Positions 11,714 through 25,404 of a DNA stretch of 64,000 nucleotides are shown piece by piece. This DNA is from Macrotis lagotis. Its lineage: Eukaryota; Chordata; Mammalia; Peramelemorphia; Peramelidae. Numbering within the stretch: position 1 is the stretch's first letter; each line of letters begins with the position of its first letter. The notes under the pieces were generated by a model that did not search any database, was not told the origin of the DNA, and worked only from the letters and a program-made list of their open reading frames with translations. A program made the position numbers and the translations under genes. The stretch covers positions 142,235,297 to 142,299,296 of the forward strand of contig NC_133663.1 of the NCBI RefSeq assembly GCF_037893015.1, in the 5' to 3' direction.

Positions 11714-12512
11714 GTTAAATCATTATTGATTAGAGAAATACAAATTAAAACAACACAGTCAACACCTTTCACCTATCAGATTGACCAAAATGACAACAAA
11801 GGATAATGATGAATGTTGAAAGGGATGTGGGAAAACTAGGAAACCAATATAGTGTTGTGAACTGATCCAGACTTTCTGAACAACAATTTGGCATTATACT
11901 TAAAAAAAAATAAAACTGCACATTCCCTTTGATCCAAAAATATAAATATTAGATCTGTATCCCAAATAGACCATAAGAAAGCTAAAAAACCCACACGTGC
12001 AAAAATATTTATAGCACCTCTTTTGTAGTGGCAAAGAGTTGGAAATTGAAGGTATGGCCATCAATTAGGGAATGACTGGCCAAATTGTGATATATGAATC
12101 TCATGGAATGCCAAGTCTTTTGGAAGAAATCATGATGGGTGGGTGAGATTTTGGAAAATCCTGGAAATACTTGTATGAACTGGTGCTGACTGAAGTGAGC
12201 AGAATCTTGTATACATTAACAGCAACCTTGTGTAATGATTAACTATGACAGACATGCTCATCTCAATAATAAAATAATGAAAGATAATTGAATCAACTAT
12301 GGAATTTGAATGGAGATCAGACTGTTATTTTCAATTTTTAAAATTTGTTTTATGTTTCATATTTTCCCTCTCATTTTCCCCATTTTTGAGGTGAGTCTTA
12401 CAAAACATGATTAATATGGAAATTATGGTAATATATTTATAATCTTTATTATGGGGAAGGAGAGAAAAATGTGAAATTCAAAGTCTTAAAAATGTTGAAA
12501 ACTACCTTTGCA

Positions 12513-15309
12513 TTAAGGTGGAAAAAGTAATTAATTAACACAAAAAAGTAGAACTTTTGGCTCCTAATCAGGTTCCTCATTTAGAGATAATTTATTGTTT
12601 TTTTTTGTTTCCATTAGTTTCTGGGGGGTGGGGTTTGCATGATAGAGAGGGACTATATTACATTTTGAAGATTGTTTATCAAGTCACAAGGAAGATGTGA
12701 GAATGGATTTGAACTCAGGTCTTTCTGCCTTCAAATACGAGCAATTAGCCATTTTATTAGCTTTTTTGGGAGTCCTTTAGGAATTATTTTCTGTTTGTAG
12801 ATGAGGAAAACAATTTTGGTTAAGTTAGGAAGCTCATTAAAGATAGAATTAAAACTGGAATCAGGTCTTTTCATTTCAAGTAATATTCTATGCAGTAAAC
12901 TCTTTTTACTCTTAATGAAGGAATTCCTACTCTTACTGATATTTAAAGTCATTAGTTTTTCAATGATTTATTTAATGATAGATGAAGAAGTTAACAAAGT
13001 GAAATAAATCTGTACTCAGAACAAACTAATCATTCTATTATGTGGTAAATAGAAAGGACATTGTTTAAGCATTAATTTGTTCAGCACCATCAGGATTCAT
13101 GGTGATCACCTTTATGAATATCATCATCTAATAACTGAAGCACACATATATGTATTAGGCCTCCTAGAGATAGGTCAGGAAATCTGTGTGGATATCTTCA
13201 AATAATGAGAGTAATAGCCATAAAAATGTCTTCTCTCATTTTTAAACTAATATTGTAACTTTGATTTTAGTAATATCATAGTTAGGAAAGCTTTTATCTG
13301 AGTCAAACATTTTTCAAATGTTGGTTTTAAATTGTCTTTTCTTAGTTGTTTTCAACTATGAAATAATTTTATTATGAAAATATAACATAATCAATCAGAA
13401 GAATCTACTTGTAAACAAAAAATATCATAAGAGAGTATATATGGAATCACTCTACCCATTCCTTCTGGGACTAGTTTCAATAGAATGAGGTAAAGAGATT
13501 TGTGTTTTTTTCACTTTCTTTAAAAGCAATATGGAAAGGCGTTCAATACATTTCTAGCTTTTCTTTCTGCCTTAGGAGAAACTACTCATAAATGAAAGTC
13601 TTCAGTTCTGTCCTACTTATTTGCTTTCTAAGGGTTTTTCAGATTAATCCCAAGCATAGAGAAATGAGTAAAATGTTTAAATAGAGTGGTTAAGAGAAGG
13701 AAATAACAGAATATGAAAAGTATTGTCAGGGAATGTTCATTTATATTTCACTAGCAAAGAAATATCCTAGGCTTCTCTTTACAACTATACATCCCCATAT
13801 AAGGAAGGAGTTCCTTTGAACTCTATTTGGGAAACTGAACTAAGGGTAATGAACATCATGAGATATATATATGAAATCAAGGACTTCTTATCTAAATTTA
13901 AAATTGCTACTTTAAGTATGAGAGAAAAACTTCATTTTTATTATCTTTTAATCCTTTTGTTGATATATTTATGTATATATGCATGCACTAACTAAACATT
14001 TATATATGTATATATACATATATCTCCACATATAATATTTATTATAGTAGAAAGCAGAGTAGCATTTATCTCAACTATAAATGTTAAGCATCCATTTGAG
14101 TTTTGCAAAATTTTTTCAGTTATCAATGAAATAGAATATTTATGTAGAGCTCATAGTGTGTGTGTCCAGGATGACTTTATTCACTTATAATATTGAGTTC
14201 TAATTGTCATTACTTCACTGTCCTACCACAAATAGTGTGGGGGAAGAAACAAGTCACCTTGATGAATGAAGTGAAAAGATATCATCACCGGTCTTATTAG
14301 TCACTGAATTTTGTTAAGCAAGTTGATTTTATGAGCTAGAGCAAAACCACGGCTCATAAACTCAGCCAAGGTGAGTGAGTTATGACAGTCTTCCAAATAC
14401 ATTATTGAAATTCCTAAAACATCAGTATGGTACATTACTCTTCATCACATTTAGCTTTATTAAATGCAGAGATCGATGAGAGGCTGTCATGTTTACCAAT
14501 TGTTTTGCTTTTTCAAAGTGACATCAGAAAATTTAAAAGTCCTCTTGGCAGACCCATTTTAATGCCTTATGTCAAATGATAATGTTTCAGTCTTTGCTGA
14601 TTTAAAGGATGAAATGTTTTCATGATTTAGAATTACCATCCTCTTGATTTAATATTCATCATGAACCTATATTTCATAAAAAAATGACAACATACCAATT
14701 GATAGAAAAGATATGTCCCCTGCCATTAGTGTATGTGTGCTTATTTTCTCTAAGTAGCTGGGGAAAATGTAGTGTCTGCTTCAAAAAACATTTTTATACA
14801 TTTGAAATGTTCCATCATAATCAGTGATGCTTAAACCATCAGTAAAGATGAAACAGAAATGCACAATTCAAGCCCAAAAGGGGAGAAATTCACATTTAAG
14901 CATAAACTATTTAAGGAAAAAATAATTTTTTGTGTGATTTGGGAGTGATAAAGTTGTCACAAGCAAGAAATAAATTTATTATCAAACATAGCAGACAATA
15001 TATCAAAATTAGTTTTATTCTATATTTTTGAATTTAATTGATTTGCATCTAATTATTTACAATAATAAACAATAAAAGTAGGTATTCAACAACTTGTGCT
15101 GAAGGAAAGAGATTTCAAAATCTGGATAAATAAAAAAGGAAAAGATAATAAAATGCAAAGTAGCATGCAAAGGAAAAAGCATTGTATTTTGCTTTTATAT
15201 AAGTGTTATCCCTTATGTTAGTTAAAAATTAGTTGTAATATTCTTACTTTAATCATAAATTTCACAAAACTCTTAGAAAATATCTACTAATAATCCAATC
15301 TAATTCATT
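12513..15309. other. AT-rich DNA without recognised genes
   Basis: Mostly unassigned. Two short stretches look like old MIR-type SINE fragments: about 12690-12770 ('ggatttgaactcaggtcttt') and 12800-12905 ('tgtagatgaggaaaac' then 'aactggaatcaggtc'). Small (AT)n-rich runs occur near 13860 and 13970-14030. No open frame shows protein-family features. The block 14220-14650 is listed separately. Confidence 0.5.
14220..14650. promoter_or_regulatory. Possible conserved noncoding element
   Basis: This block lacks repeat signatures, is less AT-rich than its surroundings, and holds dense non-repetitive motifs of the kind seen in conserved enhancers (for example 'ctcggc'-poor, homeodomain-like ATTA/TAAT sites and 'tcaaatgataatg' near 14573). 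This is an impression from composition only; no cross-species alignment was possible. It could equally be ordinary unique sequence. Confidence 0.22.
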
Positions 15310-15590
15310 AGATTTGGACAATCGGCTAGTTAGCACAAATATAGAGTGTAGGGACTTGGATCAGGAATATTCATATTCTTGAGTTCAAATCTGTTCTCAG
15401 ATACCTTACTAACTATGTGATTCTGAGCACGTCCCTTAACCTTCCTAGTCTCATTTTGTTTAACTGTAAAATAGACTGGAGAAGAAAATAGAAAACTCAC
15501 TCAGTATCTTTGTCAAGAAAACTCCAAATGAGACCACAATAAGTTAAATGTCAGTGAAAATGATTGAAGAATAGCAAATAACATAAAATA
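15310..15590 (+). repeat. MAR1-like CORE-type SINE, plus strand
   Basis: Diverged SINE with a tRNA-like front ('ttgagttcaaatctgttctc') and the characteristic 3' half: 'gactggagaagaaaatag', 'cagtatctttgtcaagaaaa' and 'ccaaatgagaccac'. This is the marsupial MAR1-style family, older than the WSINE1-type copies. Confidence 0.75.
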
Positions 15591-17018
15591 AACACTACAC
15601 TAATAAACCTAAGTGTATATGAGAGAATTAAGAACAAAAAAGCAAAATAATAATAAATCATTTTCTAGGTACTATAGGCACTTAGGTACTTACATTATTT
15701 TAAAGCTTTTCTGAGAAGAGGTCTTTTAAACAGATTTTTAATTAATGGATTAACTGTTTTTATTTTTCAGGACTGCATCATTTCAAGTTATTATTTGCAC
15801 ATTTTTGCAAACATTTTATTATTTCCATGATAAAATCTTAATGATTGACTAAGTCTCAAAAAGAATGTCAAATTTTTGCAGGTGGCTATAATTGTCCATA
15901 TCAATAATAGTGTATTAAATTAAGTGCATGTCAACTTGTGAAAAAGATATTTTCCTTTCTTATTTTACTATATATCATAGGACTGGCATAAAAATATATT
16001 TTCATGATAATGTTACAGAAAATTATTGATTTAAAATGATGTTTTCAGGTTTTTTATAGTCTAGCAAAATGATCCTTAAAAACAAAAAAGGGCTTGGTAA
16101 CCTACTATTAACTTAGAATGGACATGAAAATAGTATATTTTGGTTTGTTTTTAACTTCCTCAAAATGTCTAATGAAAATGCTAGAAAGTCTTTCAAAGAA
16201 CTATCTAATCTATACAGAACAGTAACATCAGATTTTTTTTAATGGTGCCATTAAATCTTTTCAAAAGCATGTTTCACCATGCAAATTGATTGACAATAAA
16301 GTGAATAACTTACTTTCCCCTGCATTCAGGATTCATTTTTACTCATTCCTACTCTGGACTCATTTCAAGTAGATTGAAATCATTCACGTCCTTTCAGGTC
16401 ATTTCTTAGATTGATTACAATGTGTTTAGGACAAAAAAAGTAATACCTCCCCTCAAACAATCAGAATAAAGAGTCCATTTCCCAAATGAGAAAGGAGGCA
16501 AAAACCACATGTACAGATCTACATACAATGAAACTTGAAGTAACTTATATGGTAACACAAAAATCATCAAAAAATAACAGTTAAACATGAACTTAGGGCA
16601 GGATTTAAAGCAGAATTTTAATTTCAAAAAGATAGAGAAACATTAATTCTTTTGTTGATCCACTGTCATTGCAGCTCTTATATTGGCTTAACTCTAAAAA
16701 TCAGTGTATTAATGGAAAATACTATTTAGTCATAATTACCTTTGGACATTTCATTATTCCCAAAGAGCCTTATTACTTAAGAAAACTAATAACTTTAGAA
16801 AATTAAAGATTATAAAATCAATGCACATTGCCATCTACATTTCTACCAAAACCCAACAGAAATATATATATATATATATATGAAATTGTATTTAAAATGA
16901 CTAAAGAATTCATAAAATACTCATTGATCAACCTTCTAAGGTATAAACAGGAACTTTAAAGGACACAACTGAAAACATTCTGGCAAAATTAATATTAGAT
17001 TTTAAAAATAGAATAATG
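15591..17018. other. AT-rich DNA without recognised genes
   Basis: No gene, repeat family or structured RNA is evident apart from an (AT)n run at 16862-16880. The sequence just before 17019 carries the left TSD of Ld. Confidence 0.5.
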
Positions 17019-18862
17019 GAGACTTCCTGCCAAGATGGCAGAGAAAAGACAGGTACAGTTCTAATGTCTCCTGATCTTCCTTCATAAATAATATGAAACA
17101 AACCTTTTAACAGAAATCCGACTGACAAAACCCAGAAAGAAAAGTCAGGAGAAGAACATCTTCCTCAGGATTTGTCTTCCACAATTGTGGGTGAGTCCAG
17201 AGGCAGAGGGTGAACTCTGCCAGGAACATGAGATAGGTGAGAACCTGGGAGCCTAGAGTAGCCACAGATTAGCCTGATTAGTGGAGGGGCTGGAACCTGG
17301 GATCCTGTGGGCCTGATCACCTCATCAGTTTTATCAGTAGCTGGGCTAGAGCCTCCTGGACCATGGGGGCTTGGGTCAACTAGGGAGAAGAGGCACTAGT
17401 GTGGTGGTGCTCACTGTCTGAAGCTCACAGACAGGGCTGGAGGGAGAGTTCTGGTGTTAGAAAGCTGCAGACATAAATCCCTGGGCTCCTCTGGTGAGGA
17501 GGAACTCAGAGTCTACACCTCCATTTCAGCTGAAGCCTCTTCCCAGAAAAAAAACACAATTACAAACTACTTCTGCCCCAGGCACAAGTGTGTGAGCAGC
17601 AAAACCAGCTCAGCTGACAATAGGGATAGTAATCACCTAACCCCAGAGTATAGCCCACCATTGGTCAAAGACAAAAGTATTTAACAGGTTCAAACACTTT
17701 CTCCAGACCAAGGGAGAGGGGCTAAATCAAGGTCATAGACAATCCAGAGAAAGCAACCAGCATTCTCTACTGGCCACCTGGAGATATTACACTCAGTGAG
17801 TAAAGCTTCAAGGGATCCCTACACCAAATCTCTGTCAACCATACCCTCCCCAACACAAGGTCTTAGGAGAATGAAGAAAGACCAACACAAAGGAGGGTCC
17901 ATAGAAAAATTCTTGGAAGAAAAAGACACTAACTCAGAGAGACCTAGAACTCCTGAGGGGAATAATGACCTGCTCTCCAGCACAGAACGACTTCCTTGAA
18001 GAAAAAAGGAAGTAGTTTAACAATCAATTGGAAAACTTGGGAGAGAAAATTAATGCCTTGCAAGAAGAAAACAATTCTTTCAAAACCTCAAATGGTCAAA
18101 TTATAAAAATGAAATTGCATAATTGGAAAAGGAGTTGCAAATGTTAAATAAAAAAATAATCTTCTCTAAAAAAAGAATGGATTCTGTGGAAAATAATGAC
18201 TTCATCAGACAGCAAGAGTGCATTAAACAAAACCAAAAAATAGAAAAAAAACAGAAGAAAATATAAAATACCTCATCAGCAAAACTACTGACCTTGAGAA
18301 TAAATCGAGGAGGGATTATTGAGAATTATTGGTCTTCCTGAAAACACTGAAGATAAAAAAGCCTGTTTTAATATTACACCATTTAGTGATGGAAAATTAC
18401 TCAGCTATCATGGAACCATAGGGACAAATAGTTATTTAAACAATACCTCGATCCCCTGCTTAAAGAAATCCTAAAATGAAAACACCAAGGAATGTTGTGG
18501 AAAAATTCCAGAACTATCAGATAAAAGAGAAAATTCTTCAAGTAACCAGAAAGAAACAATTTAAATACCAAGGAACCACAGCAAAGATTATGCAAGACCT
18601 TGCTGCAACAACTTTAAGGGTTCTAAGGGCATGGAGGAAGATATTCGGAAGAGCAAGGGACATGGAAGGCATCCAAGAATCCACTATCCGGCAAAGCTGA
18701 GCCTTTTCATTCAGGGGAAAAAAGATGGACATTTAAAAAAATGGAAGAATTCCAACAATTCCTCATGAAAAGACCAGAGTTTAATAGAAAATCTGTACTT
18801 CAAACAGGATGTTCAAGAGACATATGAAAAGGTTAAAAATAAGGGGGCTAAGAAAAAAAAAA

Positions 18863-19120
18863 CTGCTACCCAATAAGATGAAACTGGCTATATCCTGGCA
18901 TGGGAAAAAAGATTCTCATAACTCTTGAGAATTGTAACTCTAACAGAGTCTTTAGCCAGAAATGATGGACACTCAAGATTTATCCATGAAACTGCTATCC
19001 AATGGGATGAAACTGGCTGTAACCCTACTTGGGAGAAAGAGTCTAATAACTCTCAAGAATTGGAACTCTATTAGAGAGAATACATACTTAGCCAGGAGTG
19101 ATGGATATGCAGGATTTACT
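18863..19120 (+). repeat. ~129-bp imperfect tandem dimer in the L1 ORF1-ORF2 linker
   Basis: The unit starting 'ctgctacccaataagatgaa' (18863) recurs at 18992 ('ctgctatccaatgggatgaa'). Each is followed by 'gaaactggct', a 'gagaa..gagtctaataact'-like stretch and 'gccag..gtgatgga'. L5 has the same dimer (50390, 50510), so it belongs to the family's structure and did not arise in this copy. Confidence 0.75.
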
Positions 19121-20020
19121 ATAATTCAGAAAGAAGGATTTAAAAATACCATGTCCTTAAAAGGGGGCAGAGGCAGGAGAAAGTAGTATGGAGGGCACTG
19201 TATGGTGTAAATCTGATTACATTATGTGCTACAAAAGACCAATTGTAATAGAGGGGAAGAATGGAGATGAGAAACACCTGAATCTTCTCATCAGACTTGG
19301 CTTAAAGTTAACTTACAAACACATTCAGATACCTTTAAAAAAGCATCTTACCTTTCAAGTATTAAAAGGGGAAAAGGGGAGGGGGGACAGAGAGAAGGAG
19401 GGGTAACAAAGGGGAACTAACAGAAGGAATAGAAGGAAAATGGGGGGAAAGGGGAAAGAAAGGGGAGGGGTGGATATAGGAGAGCAAACACACTGATGGT
19501 GGTGATATTCAGAAAGAAAATATTGGGGAAAACGGATAAAGGGGACAAAAGGGGAAAAATACAAACCAAAGGAAGATGGCATGGAGAGCAAGTTTGAATG
19601 TTAATGGGATGAACTCTCCCTTATAATGTAAACCAAATTATAGAAAGAATAAAGTATTTTATCATAGATAATGATAATAATGAAAAAAATACCAAAACTT
19701 ATGGGATTCACTCAAAGGGGCTGTCAGGGGATATATTATATCTTTAAATGCTTAAATGAATAAATTAGAGAAAGAGGAAATCAATGCAAATAAATATGCA
19801 ACTAAAAAAATTGGAGAAAGAACAAATTAAAAATCCCCAATTAAATACCAAATTAGAAATTCTAAACATTAATGAAATTAATGAAATTGAAACCAAAAAA
19901 AGTATTGAATTAATAAATAAAACCAAGATTTGGTTTTATGAAAAAAGCAATGAAATTGATAAACCTCTGGTCAATTTGATTCAAAAAAGAAAGAAGAAAA
20001 CCAAATTGTTGGGATCATAA

Positions 20021-20554
20021 TTGAAAAAAGGTGAACTCAACACCATCGAGGAGGAAATTAAAATCATTCAGAATTATTTTGACAGACTCTATGCCAGGAA
20101 ATTTGACAATCTAAGTGCAATGGAAAAATATTTACAAAAAATATTAGTTGCCCATGAAGAAGAGATTAAGTATCTAAACAGCCCTATCTCGGAAAAAGAA
20201 ATTCAAGAAGCCATTATTGAACTCCCTAAGAAAAAATCTCCAGGGTCTGTTGGATTCACAAGTGAATTCTACCAAACATTTAAGAAACAATTGATTGCAA
20301 TTCTATATAACCTCTTTGGAAAAATAGGTGAAGATGGAACTCTGCCTAACTCTTTCTATGACACCAATATGGTGCTGATAACTAAAACAGGAAGAGTTAA
20401 AACAGAGAAAGAAAATTATAGACTTATCTTCCTGTTCAATATACATGCAAAAATCTCAAATCAAATCTTAGCAAAACAATTACAGGTTATCATTAGGATA
20501 ATACATTATGACCAAGTAGGATTTATCCCAAGAATGCAGGGTTGGTATACCTAG
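20021..20554 (+). pseudogene. L1 ORF2 reverse transcriptase fragment (longest open LINE frame here)
   Basis: 177 residues open within Ld. They cover the RT N-terminal part: [14 protein letters not shown] (RT block 1), [20 protein letters not shown] (block 2) and D-Q-V-G-F-I-P (start of block 3). The LINE-1 consensus has D after S-P-G-x where this copy has V-G, and R-P-I-S is altered to R-L-I-F. It closes before the catalytic F-x-D-D box. It is not expected to make protein. Confidence 0.88.
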
Positions 20555-23080
20555 AATTAGGAAAATTGTTAGTATAATTAATATTAACAAAAAACTATCA
20601 GAATTCATATGATTATATCAATAGATTGTAAAAAAAAGCTTTTGACAAAATACAGTACCCATTTCTACTAAAAACATGAGAGAGTATAGGAATAAATGTA
20701 CTGTTCCTTAGAATAATAAACAGAATTGATCTGAAATGATCAACAAGTATTATATTCAATGAGGAGAGGCTAGAGGCATTCCCAATAAGATCAGGAGTGA
20801 AACAAGAATGGCCATTATCATCAATACCAATTCAATATTGTATTAGAAATGTAACCTTCAGCAATAAGAGAAGAAAAAGTAATAGAAGAAATTAGAATTG
20901 GGAAGGAATTGATAAAACACTCCCTCTTTTCAGATGACAAAATGGTATACCTAGAGAATTCCAAAAAATAATCCAAAAAAAATACTGGAAACAATTATCA
21001 ACTTTAGCAAATTTGCAGTATGTAAAATAAATTCTCATAATTCCTCAATTTTTCTATAAATGGCTTGCAAGATACAACTAGAAGAGCTAGAAAGAGAAGT
21101 CCAAGTACCCTTGGACAATATAAAATACCTGGGAGTCTTTGACAAGGAAGACTCAGAAATTTTTTGAAAACAATTACAAACACTTCTCACACAAATGAAA
21201 TCAGATTTAAATAACTGGCTAAACATCAACTGCTCATGGATAGGCCGATCTAATATAATAAAAATGACAATTCTACCAAAACCAAACTACCTGCTTAGTG
21301 ACCTAATCAAAATTCCAAAAAGTTGCTTTAATGGGTTAGAAAAAGTTTTAAGTTAATTCATATGGAGAAATAAAAAGTCAAGAATTTCCAGGGATTCATG
21401 AAAAAAGTGCAAAAGAAGGTGACTAGCCCTACCTGATCTAAAATGATATTATAAAACATCAGTCATCAGAACTGTCTGGTATTGGCTAAGAAATAGAGTG
21501 GCGGACCACAGGAATAGCCTAGGCACAATAGCAAGAAATAATTATAGTAATCTTCTGTTTGATAAACCCAACAGTCTAGTTATTGGGATAAAAACTCTTT
21601 GATAAAAACTGTTGGGAAAAGTTGAAGCTAGTATGGAAGAAACTTAGATTAGACCAACACCTCACACTCTATACCAAGACAAGATCCAAATGGATACACA
21701 ATTTATACATAAAAAACAATATTATATGCATACTAGAAGATAAAGTAGTTTATCTGGAAAGGGAAGCAGTTTACGACTAAGGAAGAGATAGAGAACATCA
21801 CTAAAAACAAACTAGATGATTTTGATTACATTAAATTAAAAAGGTTTTGCACAGACAAAACCACTATAACCAAGATCAAATGAAAAGTAGCAAACTGGGA
21901 AACAAACTTTATAATTAGTGTTTCTCAGAAATGACTCATTTTTAAAATATACAGAGACCTTAGACAAACTTTAAAAAAAGCCATTTTCCAAATAACAAAT
22001 GGTCAAGGATATGCAAAGGCAATTTTCAGATGAGGAGTTCAAAGCAATCCATTGTCATATGAAAACTGCTATAAATCATTATTTATTAGAGAAATGCAAA
22101 TTAAAGCATCTCTGAGGTAACACCTCATACCGCTCAGACTTGCCAATATGACCAGAAAAGACAATGATCATTGTTGGAAGGGTTATGGGAAATCTGGAAC
22201 ACTAATATATTATTGGTGGAGCTGTGAACTCATCCAAACTTTCTGGAGAGCAGTCTGGAACTAAACACCCAAAGGGCAACAAAAATGTGCATATCTCTTG
22301 GTCCAGCTATACTAGCACTGGGTCTATACCCTGAAGAGATGATGAAAAAGAGTAAGCACATCACTTGCACAAAAATATTCATAACAGCCCTGTTTGTGGT
22401 GACAAAGAATTGGAAATTAAGTAAATGTCCTTCAGTTGGGGAATGGCTTAACAAACTGTGGTGTATATATGTCATGGAACACTATTGTTCTATTAGAAAA
22501 CAGGAGGGAGGGAAATTCAGGGAAGCCTGGAGGGATTTGCATGAAGTGATGCTCAGCGAGATGTGTGGAACCAGAAAAGCACTGTACACCCTAACAGCTA
22601 CATAGGGATGATGATCTATCTTGATGGACTTACTCATTCTATTAGTGCAACAATGCAAGACAATTTGGGGCTTTCTGCAATGGAGAATACCGTCTGCATC
22701 TAGAGAAAGAACTGTGGAGTTTGAACAAAGAACAAGGACTATTACCTTTAATTTAGGGAAAAAAAAAAAACTTGATATCTTATTGCCTGATCTTGCTATC
22801 TCTTATAATTTATGTTTCTTCATTAAGGATGTGATTTCTCTCTCTCATCACATTAAATTTGGATTAATTTATACCATGGAAACAATGTAAAGAATGGCAA
22901 TTTGCCTTCTGTGGGGGGATGGGGAGGGGGAAGTAAGATTAAGGGGAAAACTGTAAAACTCAAAATATAAAATCTTTTAAAAAATAGAAAAATGTTTATT
23001 AGCTGTGGATCAGTTGACTCAATATAATAAAATAATAATAATGAAATAATTACCAAGGTTTTTCAATAAAACTACTTAGG

Positions 23081-23081
23081 G

Positions 23082-23139
<58 letters not shown>

Positions 23140-23160
23140 CATATATATGTATGTATGTTT
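23081..23160. repeat. (TA)n microsatellite
   Basis: About 27 TA units, then 'catacatatatatgtatgta'. Self-complementary and likely length-variable. Confidence 0.95.
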
Positions 23161-23619
23161 GTATAAATAATAAAGAAATTCAGCAAGAAAAAATATCATG
23201 ATTCTAAATGGAAAATGAAAAAAGAACAAAACCTAGCAATATTAAATCTCAGATTATTTTAAAAAGTAGTAATCAGAAAACAGAACATAATGGGCAAGAG
23301 AAAAATAAATTATTGCTTATTGGTTTATTTTCCCAATATTTAGACACTATTCAAATATTTGAGACCCTCTTTTGTCTGATCTTTACACTCAAATGTCTCT
23401 TGATGTCAGAGTTTTACTTGCTACTTATGTCTTTTTTTTAATTATTAAGGTTAGACCAGGATTTAAAATGCATAAAGCTATAAAACAATATTAGTTGTTT
23501 TCATTTGTTTTTTTCTTTTTGTAAAAGATAAAATGCAATACTTGAAAACATTTCTCATTTAAAGATTCTTTAAAAATCAAAATTCATTTATTAATTTCTT
23601 TCTAAGCTAGACACATTTT

Positions 23620-23766
23620 AAAAATTTTATTTATTGAAGGTAATGGGGTTAAGTGACATGGCCAAGGTCACACAGCCAAGCAATTAAGCATTTGAGGCTG
23701 CCTTTGAACTCAAATACCTCCTGACTCCAGGGCTGGTGCTCAATCCACTGCCCACCTGGCTGCCCC
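23620..23766 (-). repeat. SINE (WSINE1-type), minus strand
   Basis: Reverse-complement SINE. TSD 'ctaagctagacacatttt' (23602-23619) versus 'ctaagcatgacacttttg' (23767-23784). Confidence 0.92.
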
Positions 23767-24999
23767 CTAAGCATGACACTTTTGTTAGATGCCTTTCACT
23801 CTCCTCACTGACTATAGATATTATATATGAAAACATATATGGATGAATATATGCATGTTTATGTACATAAATAAACATACATGTCCATGAATATCAATTG
23901 TATATATGAGGAAGAAAGCATTCCATGTCATAGGCAGTAATCTATGACAAATGTTACAATAATTTTTCATTAAACTCATTTTCTTGGGGAAAAGATGAAT
24001 AAATCAATCAAGAATAGTATAATATTTTAAAGAGTTAAATATATTTCTTTTCACATGCCAACCCAAGTGACTTATCTTGTTATAAATATACAACTCTTGC
24101 AAGATACTTTTTGCATTTTGCACAAGTGGATGATATATAACATTATGATCTTCCTGTGTATTCTATATATGTATATATTATGTCCATTACTAAAAGCAAT
24201 ATTCATTGTGAAATATATTATATTTTATACTTTTTTGGAGCCTATAATATATAATATGCCTTTTGCTTGCTTATTGATAATCTATATTTTTCCTCAACAT
24301 GAACTGTAGAGGGAGATGATTTTCTTCTATATTTAAAAATTTCCATGCTAAATATCTTAACATATGAGGGATAGGAGGAAATAATAAATTCATTACATGA
24401 GGTCAAATCAAGTCAGTCATTAAGTCTATAACTGAGAATATCTGATTCTGTATCTATGTAAAATTGAAGTAAATGAAATGACTGAGTTAAACCAAATATC
24501 TGAGATTTATTTAAGCATTCAAGAACACCAGTTTCTGAACTCTTATTAAAAGCACATAAATAAAATATTTAATATTTCCAAGAATCATGATAAATTCCTG
24601 TTGTCATGCTGATGGGTTCTAGGTAGGCTATCTCCCTAATATTTCTTATAAGCCAATCACTGCAAAAATTATTAGATTATTTTGAAAACTAAATTTGTTT
24701 TCTAAATCTAAACATAATGATCTAGTGTCAAAGGTGAGACATATTATCGATTTCAGATTCTTTATTTTTCATTTAATTTATAGATAGGTCAATAAAAGAT
24801 TCCAAGTTATTTTAAGCTGAACAACATATATAGATAGGGTAATGAATAAGTATATGTGTGTGTCAGCACATTATATAGAGTTGTATCTTCATGAAGATGC
24901 ATTAGAAAAAGCAAGATATAATTTGTGGTGACATACTAAAATAACAATTATTTCACTGTGCCACATTTTAACTTAGAAATGACAAATTATTTTTATGAT

Positions 25000-25290
25000 G
25001 GGATAACTAGATAACATAAAATAAAATGCACTGGAACTGAAGTCATAAGCAACTAAATTCAAATACATCTTCAAGATATAATGAATAAGATCCTAGGTAA
25101 GTCACTTAACTCTATTGGACTCAGTTTCTTCATCTATTTATAAATGATCTGGAGGAGGAAATTCAATCCTGTAGTCCTCAGTTTCTTCAATCATAAATGA
25201 AATTAGACAAGAAAATGGTAAACCACTTCAGTATCTTTGGAAAGAAAATCTCAAAAGGGTCACAGAGAGTTGGACATGACTGAAATAACT
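25000..25290 (+). repeat. MAR1-like CORE-type SINE, plus strand
   Basis: The front half is decayed ('gataactagataacataaaa'). The 3' half is clear: 'ggtaaaccacttcagtatct', then 'aaagggtcacagagagttgg' and 'acatgactgaaataact'. Same family as 15310-15590. Confidence 0.75.
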
Positions 25291-25404
25291 TAATGACTTA
25301 ATGTTGTATTGTTTTTTCTTTTTTTTTTTGGACATTCTCAATTACTTTTAATCTAATTCACATACTTTAGAGGTTTTCAGAATGCTCACTGTGGGCTACA
25401 AGTT

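Larger units (their letters stand above)
9108..12512 (+). mobile_element. La: old L1, RT to 3' end (3' piece of the split element)
   Basis: Resumes ORF2 exactly where 190-1471 stopped. RT region 9110-10560, with a degraded catalytic box F-A-H-D near 10185. The C-terminal part continues to about 12290, and the 3' UTR ends near 12510 ('gaaattcaaagtcttaaaaa'). Two minus-strand SINEs interrupt it. It is more decayed than Lc, consistent with being the host element. Confidence 0.8.
17019..22974 (+). mobile_element. Ld: L1 with both ends and TSD, endonuclease mostly missing
   Basis: Starts 'gagacttcctgccaagatgg' and ends '..atataaaatc'. TSD 'ttttaaaaatagaataatg' (17000-17018) versus 'ttttaaaaaatagaaaaatg' (22975-22994). 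5' UTR to 17870; ORF1 starts M-K-K at 17871, with coiled coil (18000-18250), RNA-binding block (18260-18470) and C-terminal domain (from I/T-P-R-N-V-V near 18480) to about 18830. The linker contains a dimer. ORF2 begins near 19590 but jumps at about 19625 to sequence just before the RT domain, so about 0.7 kb of endonuclease is absent. RT spans 19780-21000: K-K-K-S-P-G near 20230, D-Q-V-G-F-I-P near 20510 and F-S-D-D near 20930. The 3' UTR G-tract is at 22910-22935. Confidence 0.93.
22995..25000. other. AT-rich DNA with (TA)n and one SINE, no gene seen
   Basis: Contains a (TA)n microsatellite at about 23081-23135 followed by TATG/TACA repeats. A minus-strand SINE lies at 23620-23766. The rest is unassigned, with no coding signal. 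Confidence 0.5.

Noticed and set aside
18863-19120. CRISPR-like or satellite array in the L1 linker
   Set aside because: Only two units, imperfect, and shared with another L1 at the same place; it is LINE structure.
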